From NCBI GenBank assembly GCA_964551645.1, contig CAZKDV010000022.1, positions 1 through 28,232 on the forward strand: a stretch of 28,232 bases of DNA, read 5' to 3'. Shown here one piece after another: positions 15,592 through 23,899 of this stretch (position 1 is the stretch's first letter; every line of letters begins with the position of its first letter). A program made the translations under genes and the position numbers. The stretch comes from CAZKDV01 sp964551645. Its GTDB lineage: Bacteria; Bacteroidota; Bacteroidia; Bacteroidales; DTU049. A model generated the notes under the pieces. It had not been told where the DNA came from and did no database searches. It worked only from the letters and a program-made list of their open reading frames with translations.

Positions 15592-17211
15592 TTAAAGTTC
15601 GTCATCTTCAATATTTACCTTATCAATGTATTCTGTAGGTATTGATTTTTGTGTTGATAATCCAAGTTTTTTAAGTTTTTCCACTTGACCAATCAAGTTT
15701 CCGTTTCCTTCATATAATTGCTTTTTAGCATTTTCATAGCTTTTTTGCGACTTTTCTATACTCTTACCCACTTCATCAAGACTGTCAATAAAACTGACAA
15801 ATTTTTCATATAGTTTTGCTCCTCTATCAGCTATTGCGATTGCGTTCCTATTTTGTTGTTCTCTTTGCCACAACTCGGTTACTAGTTTTAATGCTGCTAT
15901 TAAATTTGTAGGGCTAATTAAAACTATTCTTTTTCTATAAGCATCTTCCCACAAAGAAAGATCATTTTGCATAGCAACCAAATAAGCAGGTTCAATAGGA
16001 ATAAACATCATAACAAAATCAAGAGATTGAACATAATCTTGATAGTTTTTAGAGCTAAGTTGGTTAATATGTGTTCTTATTGAAAGGATATGTTCTTTTA
16101 GTGCAGTATCTTGAAGTTCTTTACTTTCAGAAGTAACATATTTTTCATAGGCGACTAAAGAAACTTTTGAATCAATAACTATTTGCCTATTTTCAGGTAA
16201 ATTAATTATTATATCTGGTTGTAATTTTCTGCCATCCTCATCTTTAACCGTATTTCCTGCATTATCTCTTATAAACTCTTGCGAATGATATTCTCTACCT
16301 TTTACTAGACCAGAGTTTTGTAAAATATTTTCTAATATCATTTCTCCCCAATTTCCTTGTTGTTTCACAGAACCTTTAAGTGCCTGTGTCAAGTTTTGGG
16401 CTTCTTGGCTAACTTTTTGATTAAGCTGAGCTAATTCTTTAACTTTTTCTTCTAATGAAAAACGTTGTTTTGATTCTTTATCGTAAGTCTCAGCTACAGT
16501 TTTTTTAAAATCTTCAATATTTTTCCCTAATGGTTCTAATATTTGCTTAATATTTTGTCGATTTAAGTCTGTAAATTTTTGGCTTTTATCTTCTAAAATC
16601 TGATTTGCAAGCACTTTAAATTGATCTTTAAAATTATTTCCAATTTCCTCAATTTGACTTTTTTGTTCTCTTAATTTTTCATTTAGATATTTTTTTTCAT
16701 TCTCTAACTCTACTTTTTCTCTTTCTAAGTCTATTATTGAATTGTTTTTTTTATTATTATTTTCATTTAGTAATTCGTTTTCGCCTTTAACTTTTTTAAG
16801 ATTGTCCTCAATATTTTCAAACTTTGATTGAAGTTGAATTTTGTCTTGCTTTAAAATACTGATAGTATTATTAAGTCCATCTATATTCTCTTTATTTTCC
16901 TCAACTACTTTATTAAATTGTTCTATCTTTTTATTACTTTCTTCAATTTTGGTTTCAAGCACAGCAATATCCGACTGTCTACTTGATAATAGCTCAATAT
17001 ATTTTTCAGTTTGTACTTTTAGCAGATTAAGTTCATTTTCAAGCCTTTCAGCTTCTTTTATTAAAAAAGCATTTTCTGAGTTTTTAGTATTTATAATATT
17101 TTGAGATTCAAGATAATCTTTTTTATCTATTTGTTTTGATTTCAAATAAAGATAACTCAGTAAAAACCCTATAAAAAGTCCTATTAATAATGCTATAATT
17201 AGGTTTGACAT
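15592..17211 (-). CDS. rmuC: DNA recombination protein RmuC
   Basis: A 539-residue RmuC-family protein. It has one N-terminal membrane helix (about 3-22, S-N-L-I-I-A-L-L-I-G), a long coiled coil rich in Lys, Glu and Asn (about 28-270), and a conserved C-terminal domain. The latter shows K-Q-Q-G-N-W-G-E-M-I-L (about 282-292), R-E-Y-H-S-Q, L-Q-P-D-I-I-I-N-L-P and I-V-I-D-S-K-V-S-L, a restriction-endonuclease-like core with the expected D...D-x-K pattern. RmuC limits inversions at short inverted repeats and helps in stability of chromosome ends in E. coli. Length is usual. A terminator separates it from the outer-membrane protein gene upstream on the same strand. Confidence 0.93.
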   Translation of the reverse strand: MSNLIIALLIGLFIGFLLSYLYLKSKQIDKKDYLESQNIINTKNSENAFLIKEAERLENELNLLKVQTEKYIELLSSRQSDIAVLETKIEESNKKIEQFNKVVEENKENIDGLNNTISILKQDKIQLQSKFENIEDNLKKVKGENELLNENNNKKNNSIIDLEREKVELENEKKYLNEKLREQKSQIEEIGNNFKDQFKVLANQILEDKSQKFTDLNRQNIKQILEPLGKNIEDFKKTVAETYDKESKQRFSLEEKVKELAQLNQKVSQEAQNLTQALKGSVKQQGNWGEMILENILQNSGLVKGREYHSQEFIRDNAGNTVKDEDGRKLQPDIIINLPENRQIVIDSKVSLVAYEKYVTSESKELQDTALKEHILSIRTHINQLSSKNYQDYVQSLDFVMMFIPIEPAYLVAMQNDLSLWEDAYRKRIVLISPTNLIAALKLVTELWQREQQNRNAIAIADRGAKLYEKFVSFIDSLDEVGKSIEKSQKSYENAKKQLYEGNGNLIGQVEKLKKLGLSTQKSIPTEYIDKVNIEDDEL

Positions 17212-17219
17212 AATACTTA

Positions 17220-17251
17220 TAAAAAAACTGCCCTTAAAATTTAGGACAGTT
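17220..17251 (-). terminator. Intrinsic terminator after the duplicated outer-membrane protein gene
   Basis: On the minus strand AACTGTCC pairs with GGGCAGTT (one G-T wobble) around a 10-base AT-rich loop, followed by T-rich TTTTT. It begins about 30 bases after the stop at 17282 and just before rmuC. Confidence 0.75.
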
Positions 17252-17281
17252 CATATTTATGCTCTTTTTAAAAAACTTTAA

Positions 17282-18700
17282 TTAATTATAAAAACTTCTT
17301 TCTTTGCTAAGTAAAGTATATTTTATTCCAAAATTTGTATATGAGTAAAGATCATTTATATTGGTACTTTTACCTTTCCAAGCATCAAGTAAATCTGTAT
17401 GTGCATAAACTAAACTTTGCTCAACAAACACTGAAATACCGTATTTAAAATTAAGATCTATACCTAATCCAAAAGGAACAATTGGATCAATTTTTCTTTT
17501 ATCTTTATTCAAATCAGCATCTTTGTAACCATATAAGTTAATAATATTGTCAGTAACTAAATCGTAAGATGCTGAACGATAAGCAATAATTCCGATACCA
17601 GCAAATCCATACATTGAAAATATTTTTTCAGGATTATGAATAAAATAATATTTTTGTGCTAAGTCAAATGACATAAATTTGTTTTTAAAATAGAAATTTG
17701 CAGGTTTTGAGTTACTCCAAGTTTTTCTAATTCCTGTTAATTGTCCAAACATAGATGAAAGTCTTAAATGTACTCTTTCTGTGTATGCTTTTTCAAGATG
17801 CAAACCAGCACCAAACTCGCGTCTTCTATAATCTAATATTTTGCCTGGAACATTTCTTGTTGATTGATCGCCATCACCCCAAAACAACAACATGCCTGTG
17901 CTAATTCCAAAAGTTAATTGGTCTGCAAAAGACTCTCCAAAAAGTTTAGTAATTGAATGAGTAGGCACTCCTGGAACAACATTATCCAAATTCAAATTAA
18001 CTCCTAAATTAGTCAAAGTGTACCAATCATTCTTTTTAGTATCTGCCCCAACATGAGCATCTAACAAATCAGAGTGTGTGTACATAAATTTATGTTCTAA
18101 GAACATAGTAAACATGTTACTTACAGGAAATTCAACACCTAAGCCAAAAGGAATAATTAAATCTGTTCGATAAGGTGATCTTCTAAATGCTTCACTTGAG
18201 TATCCAACTCTATCAATAACTTTATCAGTTTGAGTATCGTACTTATATGACTTGTAATTCACTATACCAATACCTCCGAGCATGTACGGGCTAATAGGCA
18301 TATCCACATGAAGTTTTGAGTGTGAAAATGGATAAAATTTATATATTCTATCAATTTGCCAAAAATCGTTTTTAAATCCTAAATTAGCAATATTTCCACT
18401 TTTGAAATTATCTTTTTCTCCTTGTAATTTTCCTCTATAAATAGTCATAGAATTTGTTAAATAAGGAGTTAAACGCATATTGAAATGTATTCCAAAAACG
18501 CCATTTGTTTTGCTTTTTGCATCAAGATCGCCCCAAAACAAAGTAGGACCACCAGACAAACCAATACTATATTGATCTTTATTTAAATCATATTTACTAT
18601 CGTATTGTGCTTTAAGAAAAAATGAAGACAATAAAAAAGCTAGAACCAACAACATTTTGCTAGTATGAGCAAAGTTTTGAAATAATATAGATTTTTTCAT
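17282..18700 (-). CDS. Outer-membrane beta-barrel protein made of two homologous halves
   Basis: A 472-residue exported protein; signal peptide about 1-31 (M-K-K-S-I, hydrophobic 17-29, K-A-Q). The mature part is two similar repeats, about 44-238 and 263-464. Paired markers are G-P-T-L-F-W-G-D-L-D (51-60) with G-M-L-L-F-W-G-D-G-D (269-278), I-I-P-F-G-L-G-V-E (182-190) with I-V-P-F-G-L-G-I-D (407-415), and H-S-D-L-L-D-A-H-V-G (209-218) with H-T-D-L-L-D-A-W-K-G (434-443). Each half has the alternating strands of an 8-strand-type OmpA-like barrel. The function is unknown. It may fold as two barrels or as one larger one. A strong -7 element precedes it. Confidence 0.8.
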   Translation of the reverse strand: MKKSILFQNFAHTSKMLLVLAFLLSSFFLKAQYDSKYDLNKDQYSIGLSGGPTLFWGDLDAKSKTNGVFGIHFNMRLTPYLTNSMTIYRGKLQGEKDNFKSGNIANLGFKNDFWQIDRIYKFYPFSHSKLHVDMPISPYMLGGIGIVNYKSYKYDTQTDKVIDRVGYSSEAFRRSPYRTDLIIPFGLGVEFPVSNMFTMFLEHKFMYTHSDLLDAHVGADTKKNDWYTLTNLGVNLNLDNVVPGVPTHSITKLFGESFADQLTFGISTGMLLFWGDGDQSTRNVPGKILDYRRREFGAGLHLEKAYTERVHLRLSSMFGQLTGIRKTWSNSKPANFYFKNKFMSFDLAQKYYFIHNPEKIFSMYGFAGIGIIAYRSASYDLVTDNIINLYGYKDADLNKDKRKIDPIVPFGLGIDLNFKYGISVFVEQSLVYAHTDLLDAWKGKSTNINDLYSYTNFGIKYTLLSKERSFYN

Positions 18701-18728
18701 AATGGTTAATATATTTTAATTTATTTTG

Positions 18729-18736
18729 CAAATATA
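18729..18736 (-). promoter_or_regulatory. Bacteroidota -7 element of the duplicated outer-membrane protein gene
   Basis: TATATTTG on the minus strand fits TAnnTTTG exactly and lies 28 bases before the ATG at 18700. Confidence 0.6.
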
Positions 18737-18837
18737 CAACTATTTTAATTAAATATGTTTTTGAATAAATAATTTTTTGGGAATAATCTAATAATTTTTA
18801 TTATCATTGTAAATAGTATTTTTCATAAATCAAAAAT

Positions 18838-20976
18838 ATGGATATCATTATCGAACAAGTAATTAACGAGTTGCAATTATCGTATAAACAAGTAACTAAA
18901 ACTTTACAGCTATTATCGGAAGGAGCAACAGTTCCATTCATTGCAAGGTATAGAAAGGAAGCTACTGGAAGTCTTGACGAAGTTATGATTATGAAAATCA
19001 GAGATTTACATAACTTTTATACCGAACTTGAAAAAAGAAGAAATAGCATTATTGAAAACATCAAGGAACAAGGCAAACTAACCGATGAATTGCACAATTT
19101 GCTTGTACAAGCAAAAACGCTGGTCGAACTTGAAGATTTATATTTGCCATATAAACCAAAACGCAAAACTAGAGCGAGTATAGCTAAAGAAAAAGGATTA
19201 GAACCTTTAGCTTCTATTATGTTAGAACAAACCTCAATTGACATTGAAGTAAAAGCAAAAGAATTTATTAATGAAGATGTAGGCATCAATACTACTGAAG
19301 AGGCATTAGCAGGAGCTAGGGATATTGTCGCAGAAATAATAAACGAAAATGCTGCTTTAAGGAAAATTTTAAGAAACCTATACTTAACAAAAGGACTTGT
19401 AAGTTCAAAAATTGCTAAAGGCAAGACCGAAGAAGGTGAAAAGTACGAGCAATATTTTGAATTTTCAGAATCTGTTCAAAAAATTCCTTCTCACAGATTA
19501 TTAGCAATATTAAGAGGCGAAAATGAAGGTTTTCTTAGGGTTGATATTTCACCAAACACTGAAGATGTATTATATTTTATTAAAAAGAAATTTATAAAAA
19601 ACAACTCCATATCTGCAAAACATATAGAACTAGCTGCAAAAGACTCATACAAGCGACTTTTGCACCCCTCTATTGAAAATGACATCAGAAAAGAATTAAA
19701 GGAAAAGGCAGATGAGAAAGCAATAGAGGTATTTGTGTCAAATCTTCAACAATTATTAATGCAAGCTCCTCTTGGAGAAAAACGCGTACTTGCAATAGAT
19801 CCAGGATTTCGCACGGGGTGCAAATTAGTTGTACTAAATGAATTAGGGCAATTATTGCACAATGAAACCATTTATCCTCATCCTCCTTTAATGGAAGTAA
19901 AAAAATCAATCAATAAAATAGAAAACATTGTAGATTCTTTTAAAATTGAAGCAATAGCAATTGGAAATGGAACAGCGGGCAGAGAAACCGAATTTTTTAT
20001 AAGAAAATTAAAGTTTAAAAGAGATGTTATTGCTGTTATGGTTAATGAAGCTGGTGCATCTGTTTATTCTGCATCGCCAATTGCAAGGCAAGAATTTCCC
20101 GATTATGATGTTACGGTAAGAGGTGCTATTTCAATTGGAAGACGACTTATGGATCCACTTGCCGAATTGGTAAAAATAGACCCAAAATCAATTGGAGTTG
20201 GGCAGTATCAACATGATGTTGACCAAGCAAAACTGCAAAAAAGCCTTGAGGAAAGTGTGGTAAACTGCGTAAATAAAGTCGGAGTAGAATTAAATACTGC
20301 AAGTAAAGAACTTTTGACTTATGTTTCCGGAATAGGCAATTCTTTAGCTACAAATATAGTTGAATACAGAAATCAAAACGGTCCGTTTCATAATAGATAT
20401 GATATTATGAAAGTGCCACAATTTGGAGAAAAATCTTTTGAACAAGCTGCTGGTTTTTTGAGAATTAAAAATGGAAATAACAAATTGGATTCAACTGCTG
20501 TACACCCAGAAAGTTATTACATTGTTGAAAAAATATTAAATACTTTAGGCGTTGAGATTCAAGAATTACTTGAAGATAAAGACAAAAAAACAAAATGGCT
20601 TAACTCTATTAAACCAGAGCATTTTATTGATGATAAAGTTGGACTACCTACAATTATTGATATTTTTAGCGAATTAGATCAACCCGGCAGAGATCCCAGA
20701 AATAAATTCGACTTTTTTGAATTTGACAATACTGTACACGCAATTGAGGATTTGAGAGAAGGCATGGAATTACCAGGGATTATTAATAATATTACAGCTT
20801 TTGGTGCTTTTGTTGATATTGGCATACACGAATCTGGATTAATACACATCAGTCAATTATCCAATAAATATATCAAAGATCCTAATGAAATTGTCAAAAT
20901 CAACCAAAAAGTTTTGGTTAAAGTATTGCAAGTGGATTTAAAAAGAAAAAGGATACAACTAAGTATGAAGCTATAA
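18838..20976 (+). CDS. tex: Tex-family RNA-binding transcription accessory protein
   Basis: A 712-residue protein of the Tex/Spt6-core family, a cytosolic nucleic-acid-binding protein linked to transcription and, in recent work, to RNA processing at the ribosome. The N-terminal helical region has the signature G-A-T-V-P-F-I-A-R-Y-R-K-E-A-T-G. A YqgF/RNase H-like domain starts near residue 316 (V-L-A-I-D-P-G-F-R-T-G). Tandem helix-hairpin-helix segments follow at about 480-540 (Y-V-S-G-I-G-N-S-L-A), and a C-terminal S1 domain at about 640-712 (I-T-A-F-G-A-F-V-D-I-G and G-L-I-H-I-S-Q-L). Length is typical. It ends one base from the convergent glycoside hydrolase gene and no terminator fits between them. 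Confidence 0.96.
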   Translation: MDIIIEQVINELQLSYKQVTKTLQLLSEGATVPFIARYRKEATGSLDEVMIMKIRDLHNFYTELEKRRNSIIENIKEQGKLTDELHNLLVQAKTLVELEDLYLPYKPKRKTRASIAKEKGLEPLASIMLEQTSIDIEVKAKEFINEDVGINTTEEALAGARDIVAEIINENAALRKILRNLYLTKGLVSSKIAKGKTEEGEKYEQYFEFSESVQKIPSHRLLAILRGENEGFLRVDISPNTEDVLYFIKKKFIKNNSISAKHIELAAKDSYKRLLHPSIENDIRKELKEKADEKAIEVFVSNLQQLLMQAPLGEKRVLAIDPGFRTGCKLVVLNELGQLLHNETIYPHPPLMEVKKSINKIENIVDSFKIEAIAIGNGTAGRETEFFIRKLKFKRDVIAVMVNEAGASVYSASPIARQEFPDYDVTVRGAISIGRRLMDPLAELVKIDPKSIGVGQYQHDVDQAKLQKSLEESVVNCVNKVGVELNTASKELLTYVSGIGNSLATNIVEYRNQNGPFHNRYDIMKVPQFGEKSFEQAAGFLRIKNGNNKLDSTAVHPESYYIVEKILNTLGVEIQELLEDKDKKTKWLNSIKPEHFIDDKVGLPTIIDIFSELDQPGRDPRNKFDFFEFDNTVHAIEDLREGMELPGIINNITAFGAFVDIGIHESGLIHISQLSNKYIKDPNEIVKINQKVLVKVLQVDLKRKRIQLSMKL

Positions 20977-20977
20977 A

Positions 20978-23590
20978 TTAGTAAGGGATAAATTCATTTG
21001 ACTGTAATGCTTCTTTAACAATATAATAAGATGCCTTTTTTCTTTCGGTTGTCTCAGGTGCTTTGTTCCATTGCTCCCAAACATAGCGTGGCGTTTCGAT
21101 ATAACAATCTTTTCTTATTACTGTCAAAGCTATGCCATCAGAAGTGCTGGTTTCTCTTACTGGCGTAGATCTATAATCGTCCATAACTTCTCTCATGCTC
21201 GGATCTGTATAATTTATCAGTGTCCATGGAATTCGTATAGTTATTTTATCCGGATAGATAATAATGGCATCTCGACTACATGGAGTTTCATAATACTGCC
21301 TTACTCTCAAATCTCCAATATTATAAATATCAGTAGATTTTAAACCATTTTTCCATGTTACAGGGTACCAAGGCGCTCCCTCAGTAGGTATAGAGTGATA
21401 AAGTTGTTCGGGTGTTGAAGCATTATGTTTTGCATATATTCCAAAAAGATTATACGCTTCTGTTACATATAATTGTCCCGTTTTATTAGTAAGTTTTAAA
21501 GCAAATTCAGCACGATTATTAACATAATCACCATTTGGCAACACTAATTCTCCTAAATCTTTATTGTAAGTATCAATTCCTATCCAAATAACTTCATCAT
21601 TTTCAAGTAGTTTATTAAGATTAAGCTGTATATGAAAGAAATCATGAGTATAATCTGCATATACTGTAGGAATAGAGCAGTCGCCATACGCTGCTTCCCA
21701 AGTATCAAAATCAGGTGTCGGAACATCAAAAGCAATAAGTCCAAAGTTTTCTTCTCCGCTTAACATATTGTGCCAAAAAGGTCTTCGTTCCGCTGTACTA
21801 CCAATAGGATTGGTAATCCAAAATGTCTTAAACCACTCATCAATCCACGAAAATAAAAAGCCACCTCCGCAAGCAGTTGAATAAATATTATTAAGCAATC
21901 TTACATTATCTTCTCCTTGTTCGACCTCCGTCTGCCCTCCATGATTCATGCCACTATGAGCATAACTAGCATTTCCCCAACTTGATGGAACTCCGTACTC
22001 TGCAATAATTAAAGGAATGTTAGAATAATGATTTTTCAAATCAATTAAATATCCAAGATAGCTATTCGGACCATATCCATCAGAATATTCTTGATAATTA
22101 GCTTGGTCACTAATAAAATCAGGATAATATGGATAAGCATGATAACTAGCAAAATAACCTGCTGGGGCAAGGTCTAATATTAAGTGAGACAAATCTATCT
22201 GAGCTGTATCTTCACTTGTATCGTCTGGATGATATAATGGATCTAATGTTGGCCAACTAGAATTACTAACTGGGCGTTCAACTCCATATTTGTCTCTTTC
22301 ATAGGTAACTAATTTATCAAGCCTTTGCGTAAACCATACTTCAGTTGGAGTTGCATTTTTTATTCCAAAAGCATTTCCGTAAAAAGAAGAATGACCCGCA
22401 TTCATACTATCTGTTTTAAAAATTTCAACAGGAAAAACTTCTCTACCCATAATATATGCCATTACCCATTGAGAAATATCCGTTTCATAATGTCCAAAAG
22501 CTCTACCTACACGCTCAGGCACAAAACAATTACCGTGAATGCAATCTACAACTTCAACAATGTCTTGGTCGAACACATCTGAAAAAGAATAAAAATTTCC
22601 TTGTGGCTTATCCTCATCAAGCCATATTCCATGAAATAAATAAATTGGTTTCTTTGGATTTAATGTATTATAATAAGCAAATTCTTCATAAAAAACAGGA
22701 AAATGCAATGTATATACACGAATAGCATTAAACCCAACATCTGCCATCTGTTTAAACCATTCGCGATATTGCTCTCTTGTTGCAGCCATTTCTCCCGGTT
22801 GTGTTCCCGGAACACCTACTCCCAAATTAATCCCTTTAATAAAAAACGGTTTATATTCTCCCTGAATATCTTCTACACCCAAGTAATTACCAACAGTGGC
22901 ATAAGGAATCGGAGAAATTATTGTTAACATAAAGTTATTTTCATTCGGATTAGTAAAACTCATGTTAAATAGTGTTAATATATTATGATGTTCAGCTTTG
23001 ACAATTACATTATACTCAATTGAACTAGACTTCTCAGTTAAAAATCTTTCATTAGGAACTGGTGATGGCATGTTTCCGAATGAATCAAAAGACAAATTAA
23101 TAATTTTATTTAAAACTTGAATACCTTTATATTCTACACAAGTGAAATACACTCCATTTTCTGCAGGAATATTATTGTGCTTTAATCCATTCCATACTAT
23201 CTGATGCACTCCTGCCAACAAATACCCCTCAAATGGCACAGCGATTACTTGCCCAATAACATTATATATTGAAATTTTAACAGGGGCATAAGTAGGTGTA
23301 TAAAACGGAATGATTACACCTGATGTAAATGGATTAGGGTAATTATTAAAAGCAATAAACTCCTCCATCTGCTCGTCTATTTGAGTAGGTATATCAATCG
23401 AATAATTTCCATTTTCGTCTGTATATGCAATATACTGTAGTGTGGTATCGCTTGAATTTGTAAATATTATTTGTGCCCCTGCAACTACCTGACCTTTGTT
23501 ATTAGTAACTTTTCCATCAATAGCATAATTATTTTTCTCAAATAAAAACAAAAGGCAAAACATTAATAAAATATAGAATTTACTGTCCAT
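20978..23590 (-). CDS. Secreted clan-A-like glycoside hydrolase with an N-terminal T9SS-like module
   Basis: An 870-residue exported protein. Residues 1-23 are a signal peptide. About 24-68 is a carboxypeptidase-regulatory-like fold (D-G-K-V-T-N-N-K-G). About 80-165 looks like a T9SS sorting or FlgD-like module (N-N-Y-P-N-P-F-T, I-S-I-Y-N-V-I-G-Q, E-N-G-V-Y-F). About 235-640 is a TIM barrel opening with F-F-I-K-G-I-N-L-G. Candidate acid/base is Glu384 (I-M-G-R-E) and candidate nucleophile Glu531 (I-I-A-E-Y-G). About 640-870 is beta-rich, possibly a CBM9- or DOMON-like domain, without a C-terminal sorting signal. It probably cleaves or transfers glycans outside the cell; the substrate is unknown, and GH2, GH5 and GH72 lookalikes are all possible. 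Confidence 0.75.
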   Translation of the reverse strand: MDSKFYILLMFCLLFLFEKNNYAIDGKVTNNKGQVVAGAQIIFTNSSDTTLQYIAYTDENGNYSIDIPTQIDEQMEEFIAFNNYPNPFTSGVIIPFYTPTYAPVKISIYNVIGQVIAVPFEGYLLAGVHQIVWNGLKHNNIPAENGVYFTCVEYKGIQVLNKIINLSFDSFGNMPSPVPNERFLTEKSSSIEYNVIVKAEHHNILTLFNMSFTNPNENNFMLTIISPIPYATVGNYLGVEDIQGEYKPFFIKGINLGVGVPGTQPGEMAATREQYREWFKQMADVGFNAIRVYTLHFPVFYEEFAYYNTLNPKKPIYLFHGIWLDEDKPQGNFYSFSDVFDQDIVEVVDCIHGNCFVPERVGRAFGHYETDISQWVMAYIMGREVFPVEIFKTDSMNAGHSSFYGNAFGIKNATPTEVWFTQRLDKLVTYERDKYGVERPVSNSSWPTLDPLYHPDDTSEDTAQIDLSHLILDLAPAGYFASYHAYPYYPDFISDQANYQEYSDGYGPNSYLGYLIDLKNHYSNIPLIIAEYGVPSSWGNASYAHSGMNHGGQTEVEQGEDNVRLLNNIYSTACGGGFLFSWIDEWFKTFWITNPIGSTAERRPFWHNMLSGEENFGLIAFDVPTPDFDTWEAAYGDCSIPTVYADYTHDFFHIQLNLNKLLENDEVIWIGIDTYNKDLGELVLPNGDYVNNRAEFALKLTNKTGQLYVTEAYNLFGIYAKHNASTPEQLYHSIPTEGAPWYPVTWKNGLKSTDIYNIGDLRVRQYYETPCSRDAIIIYPDKITIRIPWTLINYTDPSMREVMDDYRSTPVRETSTSDGIALTVIRKDCYIETPRYVWEQWNKAPETTERKKASYYIVKEALQSNEFIPY

Positions 23591-23609
23591 AGATTAAAAA
23601 TTTACTTGG

Positions 23610-23617
23610 CAAAATTA
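23610..23617 (-). promoter_or_regulatory. Bacteroidota -7 element of the glycoside hydrolase gene
   Basis: TAATTTTG on the minus strand fits TAnnTTTG and ends 19 bases before the ATG at 23590. Confidence 0.55.
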
Positions 23618-23865
23618 CAAAATATCTTAACAAAATAAATACTTCTTTATATGGCTTACATCGCTTTAATAGGAATTATTGCTTATATACTAACATTTAA
23701 CGAATAAGATTAAGTGCAATTTAATAAAATATTTTTAGAAAAACTTCATATTGACTATTATCTAATATTCATTCAAACATAGTGTTTGTAGTTTTCAAAC
23801 TTTTTCACTTAATCAAAATTTTATTATTGAAATCCACTTTTGTCTTTACAGCAATAAAATTCTTT

Positions 23866-23873
23866 TAATTTTG
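23866..23873 (+). promoter_or_regulatory. Bacteroidota -7 element of the fused dehydrogenase gene
   Basis: TAATTTTG fits TAnnTTTG, with TTTG at 23839-23842 as a possible -33 element 23 bases upstream. It ends 26 bases before the ATG at 23900. Confidence 0.55.
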
Positions 23874-23899
23874 CAATGAATTAAATCTACAAATTTTGT

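Larger units (their letters stand above)
23591..23899. other. 309-base intergenic region with divergent promoters
   Basis: Very AT-rich DNA between two divergent genes. It holds a minus-strand -7 element near the hydrolase gene and a plus-strand one near the dehydrogenase gene. An 18-codon hydrophobic ORF lies in the middle (23651-23707). I see no RNA gene, repeat or terminator in it. Confidence 0.5.

Noticed and set aside
19017..19424. 135-codon antisense ORF inside tex
   Set aside because: It mirrors a strongly conserved coding region, has no promoter or family resemblance, and is of the length expected for shadows of long genes.
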